A DNA stretch of 64,000 bases, taken from contig CM037782.1 in the NCBI GenBank assembly GCA_021229015.1, positions 39,642,316-39,706,315 of the forward strand, written 5' to 3'. The stretch comes from Solen grandis. Lineage: Eukaryota; Mollusca; Bivalvia; Adapedonta; Solenidae. Of the stretch, positions 45,579 through 57,436 are shown one piece after another. The notes beneath the pieces are model-generated. The model did no database searches, had not been told where the DNA came from, and saw only the letters and a list, made by a program, of their open reading frames with translations. Positions within the stretch are counted from its first letter, which is position 1; every line of letters begins with the position of its first letter. Both the position numbers and the translations under genes were made by a program.

Positions 45579-45689
45579 TTGCAAAATAATCTCAAGTACC
45601 ATAATCGGTATGGTTGGTCATCTTCAGATACTTATATCACAGAAACAAAGCAAAGTGACCCATTATCAATAAATAAACTTTCATTACCG

Positions 45690-45895
45690 GGTGGTTATTG
45701 TCGCTGGCCTATTGTTTACCTAGCCCCTCGCCGCTCTAGGTTCGAGTCTTGTTCCGGTTACGTAGTTGTAAGAAAGCTGGCTTGCGGTAGGTCGGTGGTT
45801 CTACCAGGTGCCTCTGTCCACTCGGGGTCTTCCTCCAACTGTAATAAGCAGAATGTAGCTACATGACTGAACACTTTTGTGGCGACGGTTAACCC
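45690..45895 (+). repeat. tRNA-derived SINE, copy 5 (old)
   Basis: Plus strand. The box B-like TCTAGGTTCGAGTC at about 45735 is followed by GCTTGCGGTAGGTCGGTGG and GGGGTCTTCCTCCAACTG. More diverged than the other copies. Confidence 0.8.
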
Positions 45896-46404
45896 AAAAC
45901 ATCATTATCATTTTAAACTATTTAGGTATATAGCTCTCTCAAAGGAAAGTGTCCGCTATGCGAAACTATACAATACATTCCATCTCTAATAATATGCATA
46001 TGTGAGACTATCGAGAGTTAAGCACGTAACATTGTCTAAAGCCATCAGTACAGCTACAGAATGTATCATTCTAGGTATTCCCATTAGACAATTAATGTAA
46101 CAAACAAATTTATATAAAATTGACGAAATCAAATATCAGAACTAAATATTATGGTGTATTGATAAATCATACGCATCAAGAACAGAGAATGAGGGAACGA
46201 TAGATTGAGAGAAACTAGGTACGTCGTAGAATTTCAAGGTTTAGTTTCAAATCATAGTTTATGATTGATCAACATTTGAACATTAAGTTTTCAAATCAAA
46301 GTGGTTGTGTTTTGTCAGAGACTTAAAAATAAGAGATGAGCTTCTCGGCGAGATATCGTAAATTCTCTGTATCTTACAAAAGACATTAAATGATACCCAA
46401 TATA

Positions 46405-46640
46405 TTAAAATAAGACAAGAATTAAATTGTTTGATGTAACGTATAAAAGTACCTGTATGATGATAACAATGTGAAATGTGTTGTTTTTCTGCCACATTGG
46501 TTACTTTAAAAGAATGATTTAAAAGAATTTTGAAAATGAACTAACCTAAAAATAATTAATGATTATTTTATAATATGATTACATTTTCCTCTGAGATTTT
46601 CCCATATTTTTAAGTTATTTTCCACTGCCTGTTACAGGAG
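46405..46640 (+). repeat. diverged direct duplication, copy 1
   Basis: Matches 47710-47950 in the same orientation. Shared phrases are TTTGATGTAAC, AGTACCTG, TGTTGTTTTTCTGC and CATTTTCCTCTGA. Divergence is about a quarter to a third by eye. Confidence 0.7.
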
Positions 46641-46959
46641 TTTCCTATCTGTGTTTAATATGCCTTTGGATATGTGTGTTGTTTTACATCCACTTTATAC
46701 TGATACCATTCCTAAGTTTAGAAAAGCTTGTTGCATCAAAATTGGAAAACAAATAAAAATGTTTTGTTAAAAATCCTCAAGGACTGATTCTATAGTGGCT
46801 ACCATAATATTCTACCAAGAAAATACATTCACGCTTCACACATTATCTAAAGATTTACTACTTACCGAATGAAAATGTAGCTGACGTTAAATCCTGTTTA
46901 AATGATAAAAATGTTCAAACAATACATCATTATAATATCTTTTTTTTTTTCTTTTTTTT

Positions 46960-47690
46960 TTATCCCCCGCCGAACGCGGCGGAGGATATGGTAATAGTCT
47001 CCGTCCGTCCGTCCGTCCTTCCGTCCCACATCTTTGTCCGGAGCATAACTCAAAAGTATTTGAGGAATCAGCTTGATACCTCATAGGTGGATAGATCTCA
47101 TTGAGGAGTGCAGTGCACAAGAATGATAACTAGATACCTTTCATAATATTTGAGTTATTGACCTTTGTTATTTTTCAGGCTTAATGTTTGTCAGGAGCGT
47201 AACTCAAAAGTATTTGAGGAATCAGCTTGATACTTCATAGGTGAATAGATCTCATTGAGGAGTGCAGTGCACAAGAATGATAACTCTACCTTTCATATTT
47301 TTGAGTTACTGCCCATTATTATTTTTCAGCCTTAAATACTGTCCGGATCATAACTCAAAAAGTATTTGCGGTATCAACTTGATACTTCATAGATAGGTAG
47401 ATCTCATTTGAGAGAAGTGCAGTGAACAAGAATGATAACTCAACACTTCATATTTTTTAGTTATTGCCCTTTGCTATTTTAGGCTTAATTTTTGTCACCG
47501 TGACCTTAACATTTTACCTGTAGACCTCAAAATAGGGGAATTAGTAGGTCTTCACATGGGTTTCATATCTATAATCACTTCAAACATCAGTCTTCATTAC
47601 CAAAACATTTCTTTTAAAAATTAATTATTCTACTCTCCAACACATCTTCTAACGAGCAAGCATTCGGCGGGGGATGGCCATGTTAATATG
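46960..47690 (-). mobile_element. tandem-core element with CCCCCGCCGAACG ends
   Basis: Left end ATCCCCCGCCGAACGCGGCGG and right end CATTCGGCGGGGGATGG are inverted. A (CCGT)n tract follows the left end. The core is three units of about 153 bp (GAGTGCAGTGCACAAGAATG, TCAGCTTGATACCTCATAGG). No coding capacity. The core is the reverse complement of the 10.8-11.95 kb element's core family, but the termini differ. Confidence 0.7.
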
Positions 47691-47709
47691 ACTCTTGTTT
47701 TGAAAAGGT

Positions 47710-47950
47710 TATCATATAAGTCAAGATACAAAATGTTTGATGTAACATAGAACAGTACCTGCATGATACTTACTATGTAAAATGGGTTGTTTTTCTGCTA
47801 CACCGGTTGAATTTAAATCATAATTAAAAAGAAATTTTCAAATTAATCAAACTGAAAATAATTCCTTGTATTGATTATTTTAGAAAATGGTTTCATTTTC
47901 CTCTGATTTTTCCATACTTTTTTTGAAAGTTTTCGATTTTCAATGATCTG
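47710..47950 (+). repeat. diverged direct duplication, copy 2
   Basis: Partner of 46405-46640. It runs up to the assembly gap. Confidence 0.7.
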
Positions 47951-47970
47951 CTGTGTGCCTAAACAATTTT

Positions 47971-48070
47971 NNNNNNNNNNNNNNNNNNNNNNNNNNNNNN
48001 NNNNNNNNNNNNNNNNNNNNNNNNNNNNNNNNNNNNNNNNNNNNNNNNNNNNNNNNNNNNNNNNNNNNNN
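47971..48070. other. assembly gap (100 N)
   Basis: 100 N directly before the 59-bp minisatellite, so the array probably extends into the gap. Confidence 1.
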
Positions 48071-49845
48071 GTCTGGGTGTGGTATCATACCTAGTGTGCT
48101 GTGTCTTAGCCCGGTTGACAGGATAATATGTCTGGGTGTGGTATCATACCTAGTGTGTTGTGTCTTAGGCTGGTTGACAGGATAATATGTCTGGGTGTGG
48201 TATCATACCTAGTGTGTTGTGTCTTTGGCTGGTTGTCAGGATAATATGTCTGGGTGTGGTATCATACCTAGTGTGCTGTGTCTTAGGCTGGTTGACAGGA
48301 TAATATGTCTGGGTGTGGTATCATACCTAGTGTGCTGTGTCTTAGGCTGGTTGACAGGATAATATGTCTGGGTGTGGTATCACACCTAGTGTGCTGTGTC
48401 TTAGGCTGGTTGACAGGATAATATGTCTGGGTGTGGTATCATACCTAGTGTGCTGTGTCTTTGGCTGGTTGACAGGATAATATGTCTGGGTGTGGTATCA
48501 TACCTAGTGTGCTGTGTCTTTGGCTGGTTGTCAGGATAATATGTCTGGGTGTGGTATCATACCTAGTGTGCTGTGTCTTAGGCTGGTTGACAGGATAATA
48601 TGTCTGGGTGTCAGGGCTCACCCTGGCTGTAAAAATGTTTGCGCCAACACATTCGCCAAATGAGAAAAATTAGAGCCAAATTTAAGAAGTTGGAGCCAAA
48701 TTTAATGCAAGTGGCTCCAATGTTTTCGGAAACTTTTATTGTCTGTATATACTGGTTTGATATATGTATTTGCTATACTTAGAACTGTCAAATACATATT
48801 CAATATATAATATTTAATAAAAAAAAAAAAAATAAAATTTATATGAGAATAGGTTATATATTAATATTATGATACATCAAGAACCAAACATAAACAAAAG
48901 AAAAAAGTGTTCATGTTAAAAAAATATATATTTTCCAACAAAATCATAAATAATAACCTGACTAAAAATATTATATGGAAATATCAAGTGAAATTAATAT
49001 AAAAAAAATTAAAAAAAAATTGGGTACGTTATATATCGGGTACGTTTTAGTTTGGATACGTTTTTACTCGCTCCATTAGCGATTAGTATCGAGTCATTTA
49101 TATACATCAGTACATCTACGCTATTTACCAGTTGGAATCTAGCTAGGTAAACCAATTAATCAATTTAAATATTTTAAAAGAAACGGTAGTAATGAAACTT
49201 GGCTAATGTTTTTCGCAAATGGCCGCCATTGTGAGGATTGCGCAATTTCATAGCAGTTCCAAATGCAGGTATAAACAAAAGTCGGTAGAGAGTGTGACAA
49301 ATATAAACAAGTTATAAGCTGCCAATACCATCCGAGTATTCCACATCTTTGCATAATTAGGAAGCCTTAGAATGCCTGTTGATTGGATAATCCCACAGCA
49401 GGTGCTGGTTACGTAAAGTAGTATACAGTGTTGAGCGACCTTTTTGTGCATTACGGAACTTAAATAACCGCGGTACTAATTTACTGATTTCTTCTTCGTA
49501 TGCGCCAAACACATTCGCCAATGAGAAAAATCTTGCGCCAGTTTCATAATTTTGTCGCATTTGGCGCCTTTGGCGACCGACAGCGTGAGCCCTGGGTGTG
49601 GTATCACACCTAGTGTGCTGTGTCTTAGGCTGGTTGTCAGGATAATGGATCTGGGTGTGGTATCATGTCTAGTGTGCTGTGTCTCGGGCTGGTTGTCAGG
49701 ATAATGGATCTGGGTGTGGTATCATGTCTAGTGTGCTGTGTCTCGGGCTGGTTGTCAGGATAATGGATCTGGGTGTGGTATCATGTCTAGTGTGCTGTGT
49801 CTCGGGCTGGTTGTCAGGATAATGTGTCTTGGTGTGGTAGTTTGC
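48071..49845. repeat. 59-bp minisatellite, interrupted by a transposon
   Basis: Nine full 59-bp units (GTCTGGGTGTGGTATCATAC...) start at 48071 and repeat every 59 bases to 48602. About four and a half more run from 49595 to 49845. The right-hand units share variants (GGATCTGGG, CATGTCTAG, CTCGGGC) absent from the left, so the two halves homogenised separately. Confidence 0.95.
48612..49594. mobile_element. 983-bp TIR DNA transposon (non-autonomous), 5-bp target duplication
   Basis: Perfect 10-bp inverted ends CAGGGCTCAC / GTGAGCCCTG, flanked by GGTGT at 48607-48611 and 49595-49599. Comparison with intact minisatellite units confirms the empty site. CAG...CTG ends recall hAT elements, which usually make 8-bp duplications. 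A 5-bp variant or another superfamily is possible. A near-exact direct repeat of about 30 bp (GCGCCAACACATTCGCC) occurs at 48651 and 49503. No transposase frame is visible. Confidence 0.9.
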
Positions 49846-52802
49846 TTTATTAAATGGCTGGTGGTCTGACAACCCATCAGCAGTATTAGTGTTGCAAGAG
49901 AAGGGCATTGTTGGACCGGGGATCAAACCATGGCCTACCCTAGATTTCACAGAGAAGTTGAAACTCTCTGTCTGTTGTGTGATATATGTTGTCACAATGA
50001 GGCAGCATAATTTTCTGTTTGAGCTTAAAAAAATCTCAAAATGACTGAAATTGTCAGATTTAAAACCGATCTACATAACTGGAAGATAGTTTCATTTTTA
50101 GCTCGACTATTGAAGGGTAGGGGAGGCAATCCTGATAACGGCATTGGCATAAAACTTGGTTTAGGTGTTCATGCAACTTCATTTCTCAATAACTGTTTAA
50201 GTTATTCACTTGAAACTTCACAAGTGTCTTTGGGGTTGTAATAATAGGTCACTAAACAAGACCCATAACTCTAGTATGAATGTTTACTGAATTATTTTCT
50301 TTTGGACACCTAGAAAGGTTTTATGTGCAAGTTTTATCTCCTCAACCACCAAAGATATTCATGTGAAATGAATTTTCTCTGAATTACTAATATATCCCTT
50401 TGCTGACTCAGAAAAATCCTGGTTAACTAGTTTGGTGTTAAAGTTAAATACTTGGCATACTTCTTAAACCAAAAAAACAATTCTGAAGTGTACATACAAG
50501 CAGGTAACTCTTACAGAACCTTTATTCGATGGAACCCCATAAGGGCCATCCCCTTTGAATGTGTTTATCAGAAACTTGTTTTTGTTATTATATTTTTTTA
50601 TACTATCGCATACTATTGAATATCCTGTTTCAAATCAACATATTCAAAGCTATTGGCCCTAACAGGATTCCGTATTATTCAGCATTGCTCTTGTTTTACT
50701 ATCAAGCACTGAGAATAGAGAAGCGCACTGTCTCTGTGACAGCTCTTGTGACATGAATTTTATCAGATGTTTTTTATTTGATACTTTCATTACACTGTTG
50801 CGGCCATTGAATCCAGTTGATCTTTGAGATGACTGAATTTGCTTGCAATATGTCCATGGTATGGGGAAAAAATACAACACTAATGTGAAAATATCTGATT
50901 TTTTTTCATCAACTTTCTCTGTTTAAATAATGTTTAAATTCATCTTGCTTCCATGGACTGAAGATTACAAACACATTTTTAAGATTTAAATGCATGGCCT
51001 AAAAACTTTGTTCTGTTACAGTTAGGTTTTATATTCTAGCATCATGAGTCAATGGAATAACTTTGAGGAAAAATATGCTATTAGCATTTTAATTAAGAGA
51101 TTTTTTATTGTTAAAATTTGGAGACAAACTGAAGCATAGAATGATGATACCATTTTGAGGATGATGGATGGTTGGAGAACTTTGCTAATTGCAGATATAA
51201 TTTGTGTAGGTCACTGGTCTGCCTTGGAATGACATAATACTCCCTAAACGTAGGCAGGAATGGAATGAAGGGGGGAAGGGGGAGGGGCGGATGATGAATA
51301 GGGAGTTCATGTGACAGATTTTAAGAAAGCCCCTAAATGAACAAGATGAGATTGGTCCTGATTATGCTAATCACATTTGGAGACCGAAATTGAATTATCT
51401 TAAGAAATCCATTGAAGTTCGTGAGATAATGTGTTTTCCTCCAGATTTTCACAGGCCTATGGGGCAAACACATGCAAATAAAAGATCAATTTTACATTGG
51501 AAAAATATTATTGGGCAAAAAGAATTCATCAACTCCCTCTCTATCCAAATCTCTGAAATGGAATTTGAAGTCAAATGTTCTCTCGACAGCAGAATCTGTC
51601 AAGAAGGCGATACAGCATTAGCGGTAATGAGAAGCAACTCTGAATGAGAATATCTGTGTGGAAAACAGAGTTAATTAGAAGTTAATTGGTGCTATATAGC
51701 TCTATACTGTGCTAGTAACTCTTATTAAATCAAATTGGAATTTTTTTTTGTCTTTTTAGATAGGGGTTTACTTATTTTGTTTTTATTATTAAAAAAACAA
51801 CTGGTTATGAATAACAAAGAGAACACTTTACTTACTTTAGTTAATAACTGGAAAATTAAACAAGACTTATCTTTGTAGATGGGAAGTTGAAGTTTGATTG
51901 ATATTTTATCAACCACAAACTCCTTTAGGTGTGCAGGCCAGACTGGGTTCAAGGACTTACAGAGGAACTGTTATATCTCTTTCTATTTCTGTATGCATTT
52001 AAAATGGTTTGTTTTTTTGGTAGAACCTGGATCTGTGTATTGTGTATTTATTCATTTCTTGGTTCAATTTTATGCAAAGTAATTATTGGAATTAAACATC
52101 CATAAATAAAATGAACTGGAAGTTGATTTAAAGAGATATGGAGTGATGTCCTCCTGCTATCATCTACTTAATCCATTGCAAATATTCAATTGAAATAATA
52201 ACTGTTGCCACCAGCAGAAAACTAGAATTATATAAACCTGCTGGTCTATTATTATATATATTAATTTACCTACATAGAGCAATGAAAGATATATCAGTAG
52301 CTTTAATTTTGTATATTCTTAACCTGATATGTTTTGACACCTTGACAACAGAGCAAACTTATGTGTCTAATCAAAGTCTCCTCTACTCATACTTCATTGT
52401 AGCTCAGGATTTTACAGTCTGCTGTGATGATGGCAAAAAAAATTCAATGTTTCTTGATATACCATTAAAAATTCAGTAAATTGATATTCATTAAGTCATA
52501 AATGTGTACATGAATATTCATGAGGTAAAGGGTTAATACTATAATTAACCCTTGCCATGCTAATTTCTTGATTAAAATTATCTTCTTTTTTTTCATTTTG
52601 GACTGTACCATTAGTTGTTTATGGGGGTGCTTGCTGAAAATTTATTGATTGAATAGTGGATATTGCAGACCATAATCATACTGCATGGATGTGCAGGTTG
52701 ATCTTGGTCTGCAATGGTCGCAAATGCAGTCCCAAGTGCCACCAATATTGTAATGGTTAAGAATAAAAAAGTAGTTCAGTGCACAGTTTGAATCGGCTTC
52801 AC
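49846..52802. other. noncoding; old repeat at 50090-50560
   Basis: 50098 begins TTTTTAGCTCGACTATTGAA and continues with decayed repeat sequence to about 50560. From 50560 on, open frames (50559-50756, 51390-51647) lack start, splice or family signals. Confidence 0.45.
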
Positions 52803-52890
52803 AGACAGTGGCGTAATTGGATAAGGCACCAAGTAGTCAAGTCAGGAGGTCCTGGGTTTAAGACAAGCCCGGACCTCTGGGTGTTTTAGT
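52803..52890 (+). repeat. tRNA-derived SINE relic
   Basis: GTGGCGTAATTGGATAAGGC is a box A region and GGTCCTGGGTTTAAGAC a box B region, degraded. Confidence 0.55.
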
Positions 52891-54535
52891 CCCATCTCTC
52901 TTTCACTATTGATTCAAATACTTAATATCCAGGGATAGATAAGATACTGCTATTATAATGACCAAAGATGTAGAAACAGATAAAAAGTTTAATTAATGAA
53001 ATAAATTTTTGAGGAAAAGTGAAATTCTGTCGGAGATGCTTTAGAAGTCAGTGTTTTATCTCATAAAAAAAAATTACCTGTGTGTCACTTTAACAGCTAT
53101 AGCAGATTTCTCTTCTCTTGTTCTGCTAAACTCTGCCAATTTTTATGTTTTTCAGCAAAAAAATCATTTTTTGTGTTATGTTAGTTCTTTTCAATTTTCA
53201 GATACATTTCACCCAGTCACTGTTTCTTATATTGTCTTGAATTGATTTGCTGTTTTTGGTTTGTGATTAAAATGAATAAACAGACAAAAATCTCATTAAA
53301 AATGATTTTATTATTATTTCTTTCAACAGATAAATTTCAATGTGTCTATTTGCAATTTAAATTTTAGTTTTTTTACTAGTATTATCAAAAGATATGGTAG
53401 CTTTTAAGGTATCAATTACATAACAAAGCGATTGAAATGGTTGAGTTTCGATTTGAAAGGCTTTCAATTTTTGTTTGGTTTGTGAGAAGTTGGTGTTTTG
53501 TATACATTTGTTACTTGTTTGTTCCAAAGCTATTGGTTATATAGGAGGGAACTTGTCAATCTGTAGGACAGTCTGGTGGCTTTGTCCTGTCAATAACTCA
53601 TGAACAGGTTGACAGATATATATAATTTTTGGTACACAAATTTATCTCAATATAAAGAAGGCCAAATTTTACATTGGCCAAAATCTGTAAAGTTTTGACT
53701 CAGTTAATTGGCCCCTTTTCAACTTCAAATTTGCCAAAAATACTTTGTGTAATCGATAACTCACCTTTTTTACTCAACAGATTTAGATACTTTTTTTGGT
53801 CTACATATTTATCTTAATTAAGATAAAAGCCTGAAGTTTGACTTTGAGCAAAATCCATATATTTCTGACACAGTTATGACCCCTGTTTGACTTAGAATAT
53901 GTTAAATATACCATGCCTTATCTATAAGGCTTTATATCCTGTGTCAAAGCATTGTAAGGTGGTATTCATTACCTTCATTGATATTTCTAATTGATTTCAG
54001 TTAGTACATATGTTTTAGGACAATACATTATTTTATACACCTCAGAACTGGGCGTCCAGATATCATAATGGTTTTTATCCCTATAACCTCTGGGGTGATG
54101 TCCTACTGGTCAGTTAGATGTTGCATTTGAAAGGGTATTTAGTGGCACATTCGGATACACAGTAAATACAACCTTGGCAACAAGATTTTCACAGGTATTT
54201 AGTGTAAAATAAAGTTTTTAAAATAATGTTTTAAAAAAGAAGAATTTGTGTGCCTCTTGTGATTCTAGCTCAGGCTGATCATGTTTTAATTTGTTTCCTT
54301 CTCATCTCAGAGATGTTGATGATTTAGCAAAAGCACTTAACTTGTTTTGCAGGGGAAAGACTCCTTGATGTGTCTCAGTATGGTTGGACTTGAGTCCAGT
54401 ACTCTTGTTACTACAGCATCCCCCTTGAGTTAATTTATTTCCACCTGCATGCTTCGAAAATATGAGGTTACGTAGCATTGAACATTTGAACTACAGGTAA
54501 ACATGTTGAAATCACAGCTAAATGTCTTGCTGACT
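52891..54535. other. noncoding; decayed dispersed repeat at 53540-53970
   Basis: 53540-53970 holds old units (AATAACTCATGAACAGG, TGACACAGTTATGACCCC). No gene seen. Confidence 0.45.
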
Positions 54536-54612
54536 GCTGTCAGTGGCTTCGTTGTTAGAGCAGTCATCTCAGGAGGTAGAGGTTTGATCCCTAGTTATGG
54601 TGGACATGTCAT
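54536..54612 (+). repeat. tRNA-derived SINE relic
   Basis: TCGTTGTTAGAGCAGTCATC is box A-like and GAGGTTTGATCCC box B-like, with weak stems. Confidence 0.5.
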
Positions 54613-55074
54613 TTTAAAAGCACCCTTGTTTAGAGAGTGTGGTATTTTACTGTAGTTCCAGTACTGGTTGACATAGTGTCTGCAAGTGACTTGTGTTGTG
54701 GCACAGTGTTTGTCTCATGTAGGTTACTCAACATTTGGATGTTGAAATCAAGTGAACCAATTATTTTTTGTTTTGAAAATTCTTGTGAAACCTGACGAAG
54801 TATTCAACCTATCTTAAAATATTTCTCATCTTGTTTAAGAGAAGCTAACACATTTTTGCTAACATTCTTTAAAACTGAAAAAAGTCTGAAATAGGTTTTA
54901 ATCTTATCTTGATAATAAAAAAAAGATAATACAGTTTTGTGTAAGTTTCCTCAACATCCATAACATATATATTATCTGTAATAAAGACTGAGACATATAT
55001 TCTGGATCTTTTGTGTTCCTAGTATTATGTTATCCTTCAATCTCAAGCATAAATAATGCCACAATTCTGTTTCA

Positions 55075-55420
55075 ACAGCCCACAGAGTTACCATTAGGCT
55101 CAGCTATGGTTGGCTGGGTGAGGACAATGGATGTTGCAGCAGTAATTATAGCCTGATGCCTCTGTATGGAGAGATGCTTTATTTTGGGGTGACAGGGGTT
55201 ACCGGAGCAAGAGGAGAACGCGGTGGGGTCGTGACAAGAAGACTGCTACCTATGGGACGATTTAGTCACGTTTGAACATGGTGAGGGGCCGGGCAGGGGC
55301 TGGCTGGGGGCTCTGTTTACAGAAACAGGTAATGGAGACAGGGGCTCCGATCTGGTCGTAGACTGCAGCAATCTGTGGAGATGGGGACAAACAGGTTTTG
55401 ATATTTGGGCTGGCTGCCAT
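55075..55420. other. G+C-richer island, function unknown
   Basis: Stands out from A+T-rich surroundings. A donor-like CAG|GTAATG is seen at 55325-55333 on the plus strand. A 69-codon minus-strand open frame (55246-55455) is Pro/Ser-rich. Could be a non-coding exon or a CpG-poor regulatory block. Neither is established. Confidence 0.25.
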
Positions 55421-57000
55421 TTGAGTTTCACAGGTGTAATAGTATTAATGCTCATATATTGTGTTTCAATTTTGCTTTTCGTTTTCTTTGGGGTTTTTAT
55501 GTAAAATTTCCTTTCAGACAGAATTCAGTCTACATGTAAAATGCATGTTTGAACATTCTCTTTTTTCTTGTTTGAGAACAAAAAGCTGGTATCTTATTTT
55601 ATTGCTTGTTGCAGATTTAGTTCTGTATGTGAAAAATTCATTTTTTATGATGGTGTGTTTGTCTTAATAACTGCACAAAACTGTTTATTTTCCCCCTCAT
55701 TTGTTTTGTAGAACTCACCTGAATGAATTTTTGATGCTGATGCGATCACTTAAAGGATGTCAGTTTTCTATAATCGGATTAAAACAAGGTATATATTGAT
55801 CAAGAGATTTTCACATTACCCATTGATTACACTTAATTGGTTCCCTCAGTTTTACAGAATAAATCATAACTATTGATAAATCAATTATCCCCAACTGGTG
55901 CCCCTCTAATTACCACCCTCCGTAGCAGGATTGCAAATATTTTCCTTTATTTTCTCCCTGCTCAGTGAATAGAAATTTTAATCTGTCCTACACACAATGT
56001 GGCGACTAGGCAGCAATTATGAATCCGCACTTTGTTGACATATTCTATCCAGTCCCCAGTGTTTTCCACCACTTTATGGTATCGTTGGATTTAATAAATG
56101 CCGTTCACGAAAAGTCGTTATCACAACGTAGATCTTGATAAGTAAATTGATTTGGGGAACTTGTGAATGTTTTTGACACTTTTGTCACGATGATTTATCT
56201 TGTCCATTCACGATTTGGCGAATTATCCATTGTCGGGTTATTTTGAATCAATTTAAAAGTGATGGCAAATTAAGGAGACAGGTCCAGTATAAAACATTAT
56301 TGTCATCTTCAAAGAAGTGGTTTTCTATGGCGACTGCCATCCTTTTCTGAAATTATGTGAAGTTGGGCAAATAATTTGTCCTTATCGCTCAGAGGATTGT
56401 TATTATAGATAAAGCGTCTCTCTGATCATAGAAAAGGCCATGATCATTATTTCGCTAAATTAAATTCAAATTTGAAGAAGAGTTTGAACCATTCACAAAA
56501 AAGTGAAATAAAAAGAAAAGGAATGCCATTGCTGTTCGCCAGTTTATAATGTGTGTGTGTTTGTGTGTTTGTTTTTACCTGTCAGTATTGTTTGTTCTGT
56601 CATTTTTATTTTCTCTTTTGAGAGTTAATGATCAAAAAATGGTGAATAGGGTAAATATTTGAGTTGATAGAAAGGGTATGGCCAGCATCTGTCTTCTGGA
56701 CGCATGATTTGGTATAAAATAATTGCATCACAAATTGTCAGTAGCTGAAACCTTGAATGATTTTCTTATCAAGATTATTTTGCATCATTCAGGTGCGAAG
56801 TTATATTTGGCATTCAGCGATTGCCGTGTGCAAAACTGGAGATTCAGCTTTTAATCTGTCTATTTAGAGTTTTTAATCTTGAACTTTCTGTTCATGATTT
56901 GACTAGACCTTTATCTTCAGCTGATGCAAGACGAACAGCCATATTTCTGATCTAACAAAATTAACAATATCTATAGTTGGCTGAAACTTTTGTTGATTAG
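55421..57000. other. noncoding
   Basis: No gene or repeat family recognised. Confidence 0.5.
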
Positions 57001-57002
57001 GA

Positions 57003-57165
57003 CACAAGTTATACTAATCCCTCTCGACGGTTCCTGGGTTGTATTAGTACTTTGAGCCAGGGAAGGTCATGAAAAATCTTTGTCCTCAACAGGGTCTCGA
57101 ACTCACGACCTTCAGCTTCAGTTGGATGTGTTAACCACTTGCACATGGCGCCAATATCAATTATA
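57003..57165 (-). repeat. tRNA-derived SINE relic
   Basis: On the minus strand GTGGTTAACACATCCAAC is box A-proximal and GTCGTGAGTTCGAGACCC a near-perfect box B. The following body is GGGTCATGACC-poor and short. Confidence 0.6.
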
Positions 57166-57436
57166 GTTTCAACAACTTTAGTGCTATCAACTTTATAAAA
57201 ACAGATCAGCTTGTTGAAATATATTCCGTATGACTTGGTTCTCTCTCTGCCTCAGCATATCTCAGCATGATTTAAGCCATGTGTTTGTCTCTGAATAACA
57301 CAATTTAACTTAAAACTCCTCAGTGTATCTTAACACGACCCAGAACATACAGGTGGGAACATCATTCCATATCTCAGTGTATCCTGCATATCTCTGTATG
57401 TAACTTTGTCTCAGAATTGTCAATATCTGCCAAGGC

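Noticed and set aside
46638..46760. Possible terminal exon in phase with the 42548 donor, followed by AATAAA
   Set aside because: The acceptor lies within a duplicated repeat stretch and the peptide is a short hydrophobic string unlike the paralogs.
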